Assembly: GCF_001683795.1 (NCBI RefSeq)
Contig: NZ_LIGX01000032.1
Span: 93,067-157,066, forward strand
From: Neoakkermansia glycaniphila
GTDB taxonomy: Bacteria; Verrucomicrobiota; Verrucomicrobiia; Verrucomicrobiales; Akkermansiaceae
Direction: 5' to 3'
DNA length: 64,000 bases
The position numbers and the translations under genes are program-made. The notes under the pieces were generated by a model, which had not been told where the DNA came from, did no database searches, and saw nothing but the letters and a program-made list of their open reading frames with translations. The first letter of the stretch is position 1. Every line of letters begins with the position of its first letter. Below are positions 24,998 through 34,033 of this stretch, one piece after another.

Positions 24998-26734
24998 TTA
25001 TTTCTTCGCACGTTCGCGTTCGATGAGGGGGATGGTGACACCCGTTTCGATGAGCTGTTTGCCTTCGTTGTCGATGGCTCCCCATGTGAGGCCCGCAAAG
25101 GCTTCGTTGTTACGGGCGAGGAGGAGGAGGACGTCCTGTGCGGAGGCGCAGGCGGCAAGTTCGGGGTTGTCGCAACCGAGCATGAGGGTGAGGTCGCGCA
25201 GGATCTGCCAGTCGTCACGGGCTTCGCCGTGGGGCATGATGGCGCGGTTGAGTCGCTGGATGCGGCCCGTGACGTTGATCATGGTGCCATATTTTTCGAC
25301 GAAGGTGACGCCGGGCAGGACGATGTCTGCCTGCCGCGCGGTGTCGTCGGCGGTGTGGCCGACGGTGAGGAGGTAGTCGAGTTTGCCGAGGTCTTCGGCA
25401 GTGAATCCGGCTTCCTGCGTGAGGTCTTCGCCGAGGGCGATGATGGAGGTGATGCTGCCGTTGCGGACTCCTTCGCGGATGGATTTGAGGGAGTAGCCCG
25501 GGCGTTTGATGCCGAGGACGAGTTTGGCTCCGTTGGTGTTCGGGTTGCGGTCGTCGCTGATGAGCATGTCGTCGTTTTCTCCCTTGCGCGGGACGATTTC
25601 GACGGCATCGGTGCCGAGCTGGTGAGCCAGCTGGGAGACCATGTAGAGTTCTTCGTCGGTCATGCGCGCAGAGGCGATGATGGCGAGGTTTTTCGGCGAG
25701 ATTTTCTTCAACTGTTCGGCGGCCAGCGAGAGGGCTGCATCCCATGTGGAGCCGCGGTGCGGTGCGCCGATGTCCGTGCGGACGCAGGGTTGCGTGAGCC
25801 GCTGGTCGGAGTTGATGTATTTGTAGTTCAGGCGGTGGGAGTCGGGCATCCAGCAGGAGTTGACTTCGTCGTTCTGCCTCGGGGTGATGCGGTAGACGGT
25901 TTCTTCACGCGTCCAGACGTTGATGTTGATGCCGGTGCCGCAGTTGACGTCGATGGTCGGGGTGCTCTTGAGGAACCATACGCGCATTTGGAAGCGGAAG
26001 TCCTTGGAGGTGAGCGCGCCGACGGGGCAAAGATCGACGGTGTTCATGGAGTAGTTGTGGTCGAGCTGGCGGCCCGGGAAGATGGTGATGCGGTTTTCGG
26101 TGCCGCGTTGGGACATGCTGAGGACGGGGTCTTTGGCGATGTCGCGCATGAAGCGGACGCAGCGGCCGCAGAGGACGCAGCGTTCCTGGTCGAGGTTGAT
26201 GCGCGGGCCGATGTCCATGTTTTTGCCCTTTTTGGTTTTGGACTCGGTGAAGCGGTGGTATCCCTGGCCGTAGTCGTTGGAGAATTCCTGCAGTTTGCAT
26301 TCGCCAGCCTGGTCGCAGATGGGGCAGTCCAGCGGGTGGCTGGTGAGGAAGAATTCAAGGACGCCGCGGCGGGCTTCCGAGGTGACTTTGCCGGTGGTGC
26401 GGATGCCCATGTTTTCGCATACGGTGTTGGCGCAAGCGATGATGGGGCGGGGCATCCACTGGATGGGAAGGTAGCCGTCTTCGTTGTAGCAGGGGGCGTG
26501 GCCCGGAGCGAGGCGGGGCGGCATGCCCTGCTCGACGAGGCACATGCGGCAGGAGCCGGAGATGGCGAGTTTCGGATGGTAACAGAAGCAGGGGACGGCG
26601 ACGCCTACGGATTTGCAGGCATCGGCGATGCGCATGCCTTTGGGGAATTGATGCCATGTGCCGTTGATCTGGACATTGACCTTACCTTGTGCGGCAGCGA
26701 TGTCCTTCGGCAATGATGTGGGAGTGGTACTCAT
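24998..26734 (-). CDS. nuoG: NADH-quinone oxidoreductase subunit G, short form
   Basis: 578 residues, shorter than E. coli NuoG (about 900). The N-terminal cluster domains are complete: [2Fe-2S] CFCYHPKLAISGSCRMC, the His-Cys cluster HPLDCPICDQAGEC, and CVLCGRCVRFMRDI with the later CPVGAL. The off-path N7 cluster motif is missing; only one Cys remains (VNCGTGI). A reduced molybdopterin-oxidoreductase-like domain follows. Such N7-less forms are common outside Enterobacteria. Confidence 0.95.
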   Translation of the reverse strand: MSTTPTSLPKDIAAAQGKVNVQINGTWHQFPKGMRIADACKSVGVAVPCFCYHPKLAISGSCRMCLVEQGMPPRLAPGHAPCYNEDGYLPIQWMPRPIIACANTVCENMGIRTTGKVTSEARRGVLEFFLTSHPLDCPICDQAGECKLQEFSNDYGQGYHRFTESKTKKGKNMDIGPRINLDQERCVLCGRCVRFMRDIAKDPVLSMSQRGTENRITIFPGRQLDHNYSMNTVDLCPVGALTSKDFRFQMRVWFLKSTPTIDVNCGTGININVWTREETVYRITPRQNDEVNSCWMPDSHRLNYKYINSDQRLTQPCVRTDIGAPHRGSTWDAALSLAAEQLKKISPKNLAIIASARMTDEELYMVSQLAHQLGTDAVEIVPRKGENDDMLISDDRNPNTNGAKLVLGIKRPGYSLKSIREGVRNGSITSIIALGEDLTQEAGFTAEDLGKLDYLLTVGHTADDTARQADIVLPGVTFVEKYGTMINVTGRIQRLNRAIMPHGEARDDWQILRDLTLMLGCDNPELAACASAQDVLLLLARNNEAFAGLTWGAIDNEGKQLIETGVTIPLIERERAKK

Positions 26735-26756
26735 GTTGTGGCAGGAAGGTGGCGGG

Positions 26757-28160
26757 TTATTCGCGGACGAGGTATTGGGCGGCGGCCTTGGCTTCCGGTG
26801 TGTGGGGAAGGAGGGCGTTGATGGGTTTGGTCAGGGCGAGGAATTCTTCGCGGAATTTGGCGACCATGGCTTCGGTGGGCCATGATGCTGCTTCACCGAA
26901 GGCGCAGACGGTTTTGCCTTCGATCTGGTAGGCGACCTGTTCGAGAAGGTCGACGTCTTCCGGGGAGGCTTCACCTTTGAGCATGCGGTCGGTGAGTTTG
27001 AGCATCCACGGGCAGCCTTCGCGGCAGGGAGTGCACTGGCCGCAGGATTCGTGGGCGTAGAATTTGTTGAGGTTGTTGAGCATGGCGGGCATGCTGCGGG
27101 AGTCGTCCATGACGATGACGCCGCCGGAACCGGCCATGGAGCCGTATTGGGCGATGGAGTCGAGGTCGAGCGGTACGTCGAAGATGGTGAGTTCGCGGAT
27201 GGTGCCGTCTGCATTGCGTCCTTTCAGGACTTCATCGCAGCGCATGACTTTGGAGGAGGAGCCGCCGGGGATGATGGCCTTGAAGGTGCGGCCTTCTCTG
27301 GGGCCTCCGCAAAGGTCGTACAGGAGTTCGCCGAAGGTGATGGAGCCGGAGACGATTTCGTAGTAGCCGGGTTTTTTCACGTCGCCCGATACGCCGATGA
27401 TGCGGGTGCCGGGGGAGCGTTGTGCGCCGATCCGGCTGTAGGCCTCGCCGCCCATGTCGATGATGTGTTTGACTTGGCAGAGGGATTCGACGTTGTTGAC
27501 GATGGTGGGGCAGCCGTAGAGGCCGATGGCTGCGGGGAAGTAGGGGGGCTTGATGCGCGGGTAGGGGCGCACGCCTTCGATGGAGTTGATGAGGGAGGTT
27601 TCTTCACCGCAGATGTAGGCGCCTGCGCCGCGCTGGACGATGATTTCGAGGTCGAAGCCGGAGCCGCAGATGTTGCTGCCGAGGAAGCCTTTCTGTTTGG
27701 CGTCTTCGAGGGATTTGACCATGAGTTTGGCCGCTTCCGGGAATTCTTCGCGCATGTAGATGATGCCGAAGTGGGCACCGACGGCGTAGCACGAGATGAT
27801 CATGCCTTCGATTAGCTGGTGCGGGTCCTGATGGACGACGTAGCGGTCCTTGAAGGTGCCGGGTTCGGATTCGTCGCAGTTGCAGACGAGGTAAACGGGC
27901 TTGGTGTTGCCTTTCGGGATGAACGTCCACTTGACGCCGGTGGGGAAGCCTGCGCCGCCACGGCCGCGGAGGCCGCTTTTCTTGACTTCGTCGATGACTT
28001 GCGCGGGTTCCATCTTGAGGGCCTTTTTCAAGGTTTCGTAGGCTCCGTCCTTGATGGCGGTTTCGATGGAGGGGTCCCAGTCGGCACGGTCCACATTTTT
28101 GAAGATGCGGCGCGTTTCCTTGGGGTGAGGTTCCTTTCCGGGCTTGTAGGTGATGCTCAT
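26757..28160 (-). CDS. nuoF: NADH-quinone oxidoreductase subunit F
   Basis: 467 residues. It binds NADH and FMN (GLRGRGGAGFPTGVKW glycine-rich loop, FMN site CNCDESEPGTFKDR) and holds cluster N3 (ESCGQCTPCREGCPWML). It is the entry point for electrons from NADH, paired with NuoE just upstream. Confidence 0.97.
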   Translation of the reverse strand: MSITYKPGKEPHPKETRRIFKNVDRADWDPSIETAIKDGAYETLKKALKMEPAQVIDEVKKSGLRGRGGAGFPTGVKWTFIPKGNTKPVYLVCNCDESEPGTFKDRYVVHQDPHQLIEGMIISCYAVGAHFGIIYMREEFPEAAKLMVKSLEDAKQKGFLGSNICGSGFDLEIIVQRGAGAYICGEETSLINSIEGVRPYPRIKPPYFPAAIGLYGCPTIVNNVESLCQVKHIIDMGGEAYSRIGAQRSPGTRIIGVSGDVKKPGYYEIVSGSITFGELLYDLCGGPREGRTFKAIIPGGSSSKVMRCDEVLKGRNADGTIRELTIFDVPLDLDSIAQYGSMAGSGGVIVMDDSRSMPAMLNNLNKFYAHESCGQCTPCREGCPWMLKLTDRMLKGEASPEDVDLLEQVAYQIEGKTVCAFGEAASWPTEAMVAKFREEFLALTKPINALLPHTPEAKAAAQYLVRE

Positions 28161-28181
28161 GGTCGGTGGAAAGTGAAGGGG

Positions 28182-28763
28182 TTACTTGCCCGCGTAGGTG
28201 CTGATGAGGTCGTCGGCCTTGTCGGGGGTGACGAGGGAGTGGGTGTGGTCGTTGACCATGACGGAGGGGGCGAAGCCGCACTGGGCGAGGCATTCGACGA
28301 ATTCGATGCTCCAGAGGCCGTCCGGGCTCACACCGATAGGGTTGTCGTGGTTGATGGCTTTTTTGTCGATGCCGACTTTTTCGCAGAGCGTGTCGAAGAG
28401 GTCTTCGCTGCCGGCCATGGCGCAGGAGAGGGTGCGGCAGACTCGGATGTGGAATTTGCCGGGGCAGCTCTGGCGAAGGCCGGGATAGAAGGTGACGATG
28501 CCGATGACGTGGGCAGGGGTGCATCCGATCTGTTCCGCAACCCAGATGACTGAGTCTCCGCAGATGTAGCCGAACCTTTTCTGGATTTCATGCAGGATCG
28601 GGACGGCGGCGGACTGGGCCTTGCCTTCGGGGTACAGCGAGATGATGCGTTTGGCTTCGGCCGTGAGTTCGGGCGTGACGCGGAATTTCTCGTAATGTTG
28701 TTCGCCCGGGCTGGGTTTGTGCTCGACGATGGCGTCGAAGTTGTTGGCGGGAGATTCGGACAT
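28182..28763 (-). CDS. nuoE: NADH-quinone oxidoreductase subunit E
   Basis: 193 residues, thioredoxin-like fold. The [2Fe-2S] ligands are in CRTLSC (with the preceding CPGKFHIRVC region) and ECLAQCGFAPSVMVN. It works with NuoF in the NADH dehydrogenase module. It follows nuoD by 33 bp. Confidence 0.96.
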   Translation of the reverse strand: MSESPANNFDAIVEHKPSPGEQHYEKFRVTPELTAEAKRIISLYPEGKAQSAAVPILHEIQKRFGYICGDSVIWVAEQIGCTPAHVIGIVTFYPGLRQSCPGKFHIRVCRTLSCAMAGSEDLFDTLCEKVGIDKKAINHDNPIGVSPDGLWSIEFVECLAQCGFAPSVMVNDHTHSLVTPDKADDLISTYAGK

Positions 28764-28796
28764 GATGCAGTGAGATTGGTGGAGGAGTTCGGTTGT

Positions 28797-30038
28797 TTAG
28801 CGGTCGCATTCGCCTTGCACGAAGTCGAAGGAGCCCAGAATGGCGGGAATGTCGGATACGAGGTGGCCGGGGATCAGTTCGGGCAGCACGGAGAGGGAGC
28901 AGAAGGAGGGAGAGCGCACTTTCATGCGGTTCGGGATGCCGCCGCCCTTGGAGTCGATGAAGAAGCCGAGTTCACCTTTGGGATTTTCGGCGGCGAAGTA
29001 GACCTGGCCCGCAGGGGCATCCACGCACATGGTGGAGACCATGAATTGGCGGATGAGTTCCTCCATGCCGGTCATGACGGCCTGTTTTTCCGGGAGAATT
29101 CCTTTGTCCGTCTGGACGTTGATGGGGCCGGAGGGCATTTTTTCGCAGACCTGGCGGACGATGCGGACGGATTGGCGCATTTCTTCGGCGCGTACCATGA
29201 AGCGGTCGTAGCAGTCGCCGTGTTCGCCGATGGGGATGTCGAAGTCGTAGTTTTCGTAGCCGAGGTAGGGGTTGGTCTTGCGGAGGTCGCGTTTGACGCC
29301 GGATGCTCGGAGGTTCGGGCCGGTCATGCCGTACTGGAGTACCTGTTCCTTCGTGAGGGTGCCGACGCCGACGAGGCGGTCGACGAAGATTTTGTTTTTG
29401 AGCAGCAGGGCCTGGATTTCGTCGATGGTTTTTTCGCAGCTGTCGCAGAAGGCGAAGATTTCCTTTTCAAGTCCGGCAGGGAGGTCGCGGGTCTGGCCGC
29501 CGATGCGGGTGTAGGAGGATGTGAAGCGTGCGCCGCAGATCTGTTCGTAGAAGTTGTGCACTTTTTCGCGTTCTTCGTAGCAGTAGAGGAAGACGGTCAT
29601 GGCGCCTACGTCCATGGCATACACGCCGACGCCGAGGAAGCAGGAGGAGAGGCGGGAGAGTTCGCAGCACAAGACGCGGAGGGCTTTGCCCCGTTCGGGA
29701 AGTTCCCAGCCCATGAGTTTTTCGACGGCGCAGGCATAGGCGATGTTGTTGCTCATCGGCGCGAGGTAGTCGAAGCGGTCGGTGTAGGTGACGAACTGGT
29801 TGTAGTGGATGCTTTCACCGATTTTTTCCATGCCGCGGTGCAGGTGGCCGACGACGGGGTCGCACTTGGTGACGACTTCGCCGTCGAGCTCCAGAGCCAG
29901 ACGAAGCACGCCGTGTGTTGCCGGGTGGGACGGACCCATGTTGAGCATCATCGTTTCGCTCAGATTATCAACCTTGTTCGACATGTAGTCCAGTGCCGCT
30001 GTAGCATCGGGGACGGAAAGAATGGTGCTCGTCTTCAT
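28797..30038 (-). CDS. nuoD: NADH-quinone oxidoreductase subunit D
   Basis: 413 residues from ATG 30038; the longer reading uses TTG at 30065. It is the 49-kDa-type quinone-binding subunit derived from hydrogenase: MGPSHPATHGVLRL carries the quinone-site His, and HYNQFVTYTDRFDYL the conserved Tyr/Asp. It opens the operon, which is unusual because nuoA, nuoB and nuoC normally precede it, and in some species nuoC is fused to nuoD. It is not fused here. Confidence 0.96.
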   Translation of the reverse strand: MKTSTILSVPDATAALDYMSNKVDNLSETMMLNMGPSHPATHGVLRLALELDGEVVTKCDPVVGHLHRGMEKIGESIHYNQFVTYTDRFDYLAPMSNNIAYACAVEKLMGWELPERGKALRVLCCELSRLSSCFLGVGVYAMDVGAMTVFLYCYEEREKVHNFYEQICGARFTSSYTRIGGQTRDLPAGLEKEIFAFCDSCEKTIDEIQALLLKNKIFVDRLVGVGTLTKEQVLQYGMTGPNLRASGVKRDLRKTNPYLGYENYDFDIPIGEHGDCYDRFMVRAEEMRQSVRIVRQVCEKMPSGPINVQTDKGILPEKQAVMTGMEELIRQFMVSTMCVDAPAGQVYFAAENPKGELGFFIDSKGGGIPNRMKVRSPSFCSLSVLPELIPGHLVSDIPAILGSFDFVQGECDR

Positions 30039-30078
30039 ATTTCCAGGCGCGCTCTTTGTGAGCAAATTTGTGCGGAGA

Positions 30079-30108
30079 CATTTAACAGGAGAAGGAGGGG
30101 GACTGCAA
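30079..30108 (-). promoter_or_regulatory. Possible promoter of the nuoD-N operon
   Basis: On the minus strand TTGCAG (30108-30103), 18 bp, TAAATG (30084-30079), about 40 bp upstream of the nuoD ATG. It is moderate in quality. Confidence 0.4.
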
Positions 30109-30203
30109 GTCTAAAGTCGCCTTGGAAGGTTCTTTTCTCGGGTGCCACGAAAGGTTTTCTGCGGCTTCCACGTATTTTTTTCGTCCTTTTTTCAACTTTA
30201 TGG

Positions 30204-30231
30204 TTGAAGTATGTGTCCAAATTCCTACAAT
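30204..30231 (+). promoter_or_regulatory. Promoter of the FHA-domain gene
   Basis: TTGAAG (30204-30209), 16 bp, TACAAT (30226-30231); only 17 nt to the ATG at 30249 and no Shine-Dalgarno sequence. Confidence 0.5.
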
Positions 30232-30248
30232 TCGCTTATCTCTCCTCT

Positions 30249-30968
30249 ATGGGTTCCACGACATCCATTACTCATTCGCTTACGACTGCGCTGACGGAAG
30301 AAGATTCCGTGAAGGCGCGGTGTATGCTGCTGACGAAGCAGGCGGAGCGGCTTGAGGCGGCGGTTATGGCTTTCCGGAATGAGGTGGAGGAGCTGCGGCG
30401 CAGTCTCGGCAGCCGGAATACGACAGGCCCGGAGGCTCAGACGCGGTTGAAGGTTCCGGTCGGGAAGCGTGCGGAGACGACCAATTCCGCATCCAATGAT
30501 CCAATTTATCTGCGGCCGCTGGCCAAGCGCGATTATTTGCGTACGAAGTGGAAGCTCGGCAAGGGGTTGCCTTCCGCCATGACGGCGACGCAGGAGATTC
30601 CGATGCTGCCGCCGCGCGCTGACGATTTGCGTTCGGTGACGGGGCATTTGAAGCTTTCCGGCATGTTGCTGGACGGGCAGAACTGGGAGTCGGTGACGGC
30701 TTTGTCGCAGATTGCCGTGTCTCAGGGAGCGATTATCGGGCGCGATTCGGCCGTGTGCCTGATCCGTGTGCCGGATTCCGGCGTTTCGCGTCAGCATGCG
30801 AAGTTGTTTTATTCGGCTCAGGGGCTGACGATCCAGGATCTCGGTTCCAAGAACGGTTTGTCCGTCAACGGTGTAGCCCTGACTCCGGAAGATGCTCCCC
30901 GCCATTTGTCGCGTGGGGATATTATTGATCTCGGCGATGTGTCGCTGTTGGTGGATATGACGGCCTGA
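30249..30968 (+). CDS. FHA-domain protein
   Basis: 239 residues from ATG 30249. An N-terminal helical part (about 10-65, coiled-coil-like, LTKQAERLEAAVMAFRNEVEELRRSL) leads through a variable linker to a C-terminal forkhead-associated domain (about 140-239). The phosphothreonine-binding signature is intact: GRDSAV, SGVSRQHAKL, DLGSKNGLSVNG. FHA domains bind phosphothreonine made by Ser/Thr kinases; no kinase gene is adjacent. It is divergent from nuoD and convergent with recJ. Confidence 0.85.
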   Translation: MGSTTSITHSLTTALTEEDSVKARCMLLTKQAERLEAAVMAFRNEVEELRRSLGSRNTTGPEAQTRLKVPVGKRAETTNSASNDPIYLRPLAKRDYLRTKWKLGKGLPSAMTATQEIPMLPPRADDLRSVTGHLKLSGMLLDGQNWESVTALSQIAVSQGAIIGRDSAVCLIRVPDSGVSRQHAKLFYSAQGLTIQDLGSKNGLSVNGVALTPEDAPRHLSRGDIIDLGDVSLLVDMTA

Positions 30969-30995
30969 CGGGGCTTTGTTTGCGCGTTGCGTTTT

Positions 30996-32702
30996 TCAGG
31001 GTTCGGAAGAGCGGATGTCCTGAATGGAGATGGAGAGGGAGGATCGTCCGCGCCAGACGTTGCGCGTGATGGTGAAGGCGATGTCCCAGGGGGGATCGGG
31101 GAGGCGCATTTCGCCGCCGTTGAAGTAGATGGCGTCGTGTTCGGAGACTCCCTGTTTGAGGAAGAGTCGCAGGTGGTTGCCTTGAAGCCGTTTCGGCACG
31201 TCCGTGAGCGCGATGTTGCGGGACATGAAGACGGGCTGTGGGTTGGTGTTGCCGAAGGGTTCGAGGAGTTCGTAGCTGTCGAGCAGGTCGAGAGTCAGTT
31301 CCGGGAAGGTGACTTCGGCATCGATGTGGAGGATGGGTTTGCGCTGTTTTTCCGAGGTGGTTTCCCGGACGAAGGCGTTGAAGGCTTTGCGGAAGGCGTC
31401 GAGTTTTTCTTCGCGGATGACGAGGCCTGCCGCCATGTCGTGTCCGCCGCCGGATTCGAGGTGTTCGGCGCAGTGGTGGATTGCCTGTACGAGGGAGACG
31501 CCGGGGATGGAGCGGCCCGAGCCTTTGCCGAGGCCGTTTTCATCGATGGAGATGATGAAGGTGGGTTTGTGATAGCGGCGCATGAGCAGGGAGGCGACGA
31601 TGCCGACGACGCCCGGGTGCCATGTAGGGGAGCCGAGGACGATGACGTGGTCGTTGGCCGGGTCGAAATGCCGGTGGAGCATGTCGATGGCTTCCATGCG
31701 AATTTTTTCTTCTTCCGCCTGGCGCGCCTTGTTGTGGGAGTCGAGGCGCTGGGCGAGAGCGCGGGCGCGAATCGAATCCTGCGTGATGAGGAGTTCGACG
31801 GCGTCGAGCGGAGAGTCCATGCGTCCGGCGGCATTGATGCGCGGGCCGATGCGGAAGCTGACGTGGGAGGCGCTGGGCGAGCGGTTCATGCCTGCGACTT
31901 CGTTCAGGGCGAGGAGGCCGATGTTTCTTCCTTCGCCGAGGACTTTGAGTCCGTAGCGGGTGAGGAGGCGGTTTTCCGCGACGAGGGGAACGATGTCCGC
32001 CACGGTGGCGATGGCGACGATGTCCAGATAGTGTTTGAGGTCGAAGCCGGGCACTTTGCGTTCCTTGAGGAGTGCGTGTGCCAGTTTGAAGACGACTCCG
32101 GCGCTGCACAGGTAGGTGAGCGGGCTTTCGGTTTCGAGTTTGGCGTTGATGACGGCGACGGCGTCCGGCCTGCCGAGAGGGCCTGCTTCGTGGTGGTCGA
32201 GTATGATGACGTCGATTCCCATGGCCTGAAGTGCGGCAACTTCTTCGACGGAGGATGTGCCGCAGTCTACGGTGATGAGGAGGTTCGGCAGGGGGCCTTC
32301 GCGCATGCAGCGGGCAATGCCCGCTTCGCTGAGTCCGTAGCCTTCCTGCGTGCGGATGGGGATGAAGAAGCGGGGCGCTGCGCCATACGCGCGGAGGATG
32401 GCGCGGAGGAGGGTGACGGAGCCTACGCCGTCGACGTCGTAGTCGCCGTAGATGCAGATTTCCTGCCGGTTGTCGATGGCGTCGAAGATGCGCGCGACGG
32501 CCTTGTCCATTTCCGCGAGGGAGAATGGGTCGCCCAGGTCCGCAAGGCGCGGATAGAGGAATTTTTCGGCCTGTTCCTTTCCGGTGATGCCCCGTTGTGC
32601 CAGCAGTTTGCGAACGAGTGGGGGCAGTAGAGTGTTCAGTTCGGGACCAAAGTCGATTCCACCAACAGTCGGGCGCATTTCCCAACTGAAATTCGTACTC
32701 AT
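30996..32702 (-). CDS. recJ: Single-stranded-DNA-specific exonuclease RecJ
   Basis: 568 residues, usual length. A 5'-3' ssDNA exonuclease used in recombination and mismatch repair. DHH-family motifs are clear: GDYDVDG (86-92), LDHHEAG, and the DHHA1 signature SGGGHDMAAGL; an OB domain follows. It is transcribed alone, with the FHA gene ending 27 bp from its stop. The 178 bp upstream (32703-32880) shows nothing definite. Confidence 0.95.
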   Translation of the reverse strand: MSTNFSWEMRPTVGGIDFGPELNTLLPPLVRKLLAQRGITGKEQAEKFLYPRLADLGDPFSLAEMDKAVARIFDAIDNRQEICIYGDYDVDGVGSVTLLRAILRAYGAAPRFFIPIRTQEGYGLSEAGIARCMREGPLPNLLITVDCGTSSVEEVAALQAMGIDVIILDHHEAGPLGRPDAVAVINAKLETESPLTYLCSAGVVFKLAHALLKERKVPGFDLKHYLDIVAIATVADIVPLVAENRLLTRYGLKVLGEGRNIGLLALNEVAGMNRSPSASHVSFRIGPRINAAGRMDSPLDAVELLITQDSIRARALAQRLDSHNKARQAEEEKIRMEAIDMLHRHFDPANDHVIVLGSPTWHPGVVGIVASLLMRRYHKPTFIISIDENGLGKGSGRSIPGVSLVQAIHHCAEHLESGGGHDMAAGLVIREEKLDAFRKAFNAFVRETTSEKQRKPILHIDAEVTFPELTLDLLDSYELLEPFGNTNPQPVFMSRNIALTDVPKRLQGNHLRLFLKQGVSEHDAIYFNGGEMRLPDPPWDIAFTITRNVWRGRSSLSISIQDIRSSEP

Positions 32703-32880
32703 AGGATGTTTATACCTTTTTTGCCCGGGGGAGTCAAGAATTCATGTGGCTGCTGCCTGAATGAACCGTGCATGACGGCCGGCGGTTCGGAGGATGGGAT
32801 GAGATGCGGAGAGGCATGTATCGCCTTCCGGCGATGACCGGGTTTCTTCTTGCTGTGAAGGAGGGCTCCTGTTTTAATGA

Positions 32881-33342
32881 ATGGCGATGAATGCGATTTC
32901 CGATACTCTTGTAGAAGAGATGAAGACAGCCATGCGTGCGAAGGATACGGTGGCTTTGAATGCCTTGCGCGCTTTGAAGACGGCTCTCACGAATGCCAGT
33001 ATTGCGAAGGGTAATCTGCATGCCGAGCTGGATGAGAATGAGACGGTTGCCGTGGTTCGCAAGCAGATCAAGCAGCGTGTGGATGCGGCGGAGCAGTATC
33101 GCGCTGCCAATCGTGAAGATTTGAGTTCCAAGGAGGAAGCCGAGATCAAGGTGCTTTCCGCCTTTCTGCCTGCCGAGATGTCGGAGGAGGAGGTGAAGGC
33201 CGTGTTGGAGCAGGTGGTCGCCGAGACGGGGGCTTCCGGCAAGAAGGATATGGGGCGCGTGATGAAGGCCATGCAGGAGCGTACCGATGGCCGTGCTCCC
33301 GGTAAACTGCTGGCGCAGCTCGTGGGTGCGCGCCTGGCCTGA
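32881..33342 (+). CDS. yqeY: GatB/YqeY-domain protein
   Basis: 153 residues matching the YqeY family end to end: the basic helix LVEEMKTAMRAKDTVALNALRALK, VVRKQIKQRVDAAEQYRAANR, and the C-terminal GKKDMGRVMKA and GAPGK-like (GRAPGKLLAQLV) motifs. YqeY resembles the tRNA-binding tail domain of GatB but is a stand-alone protein of unclear function. ATG at 32881 or 32887 could be used. It heads a three-gene operon with ispD and an epimerase. Confidence 0.9.
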   Translation: MAMNAISDTLVEEMKTAMRAKDTVALNALRALKTALTNASIAKGNLHAELDENETVAVVRKQIKQRVDAAEQYRAANREDLSSKEEAEIKVLSAFLPAEMSEEEVKAVLEQVVAETGASGKKDMGRVMKAMQERTDGRAPGKLLAQLVGARLA

Positions 33343-33355
33343 TTGGGTTTTATTC

Positions 33356-34033
33356 ATGCCTCACGTTGCTGCTCTGATTGTGGCCGCCGGTTCATCGCGG
33401 CGCGCCGGTTTCGATAAGCTCGCCGCTTCGCTCGGCGGCGAGCCTGTGCTCAAGCGGAGTATCGATGCTTTGCTTGGGGCGTCCTGTATCGGAGAGATGG
33501 TGGTGGTGTGCCCGCTCGACCGGTGGGAGCTGCTCGGTTTGCACCGGGAGAGTTTCCGCGTGCCGGTCTGCAGGGTGGATGGAGGGGTCGAGCGGCAGGA
33601 TTCCGTGGCGGCCGGGTTGGCTGCCTTGTCCGGTGATGCGACGTGGGTGGCGGTGCATGATGCGGCTCGCCCGCTGGTGCGCCCTGAGGATGTGATGCGC
33701 TGTTTCCGGGCCGCGCAGGAGTCCGGAGCCGCTGCATGCGCCCATCCGGTGGCGGATACGCTCAAGCGGGCGACTGCGGACGGTTTCAGTATGCCGGAAG
33801 CTGTGGACAGGAATGGGCTTTGGGCGATGGAGACGCCGCAGATTTTTGATGTGCGTCTTTTGTCCGAGGCTTACCGGAGGGTGGGCGAGCAGGGGTTGAC
33901 GGTGACGGATGAGGTTTCCGCGATGGAGACTCTGGGGGTGGCGACGAAGCTTGTGGCCGGGGGTATCAATTTCAAGATTACGCTTCCCGGGGATTTGGAA
34001 CTTGCGGAACTGGTCTGGCAACATGGTCGCTGA
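33356..34033 (+). CDS. ispD: 2-C-methyl-D-erythritol 4-phosphate cytidylyltransferase
   Basis: 225 residues, third enzyme of the MEP isoprenoid pathway; it makes CDP-methylerythritol from MEP and CTP. The start at 33356 fits the conserved N-terminus VAALIVAAGSSRRAG, whose Gly-rich loop binds CTP. Also visible: VHDAARPLV, VADTLKRA and the TDEVSAMETLG motif. The usual Pro-Lys after the loop is replaced by FDK. The stop overlaps the next gene by 11 nt. Confidence 0.93.
   Translation: MPHVAALIVAAGSSRRAGFDKLAASLGGEPVLKRSIDALLGASCIGEMVVVCPLDRWELLGLHRESFRVPVCRVDGGVERQDSVAAGLAALSGDATWVAVHDAARPLVRPEDVMRCFRAAQESGAAACAHPVADTLKRATADGFSMPEAVDRNGLWAMETPQIFDVRLLSEAYRRVGEQGLTVTDEVSAMETLGVATKLVAGGINFKITLPGDLELAELVWQHGR

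Noticed and set aside
28590..30248. A 792-codon plus-strand open frame running through nuoD and nuoE before the FHA gene
   Set aside because: It is the antisense of strongly conserved nuo genes; only its last 239 codons, from ATG 30249, look like a real protein.
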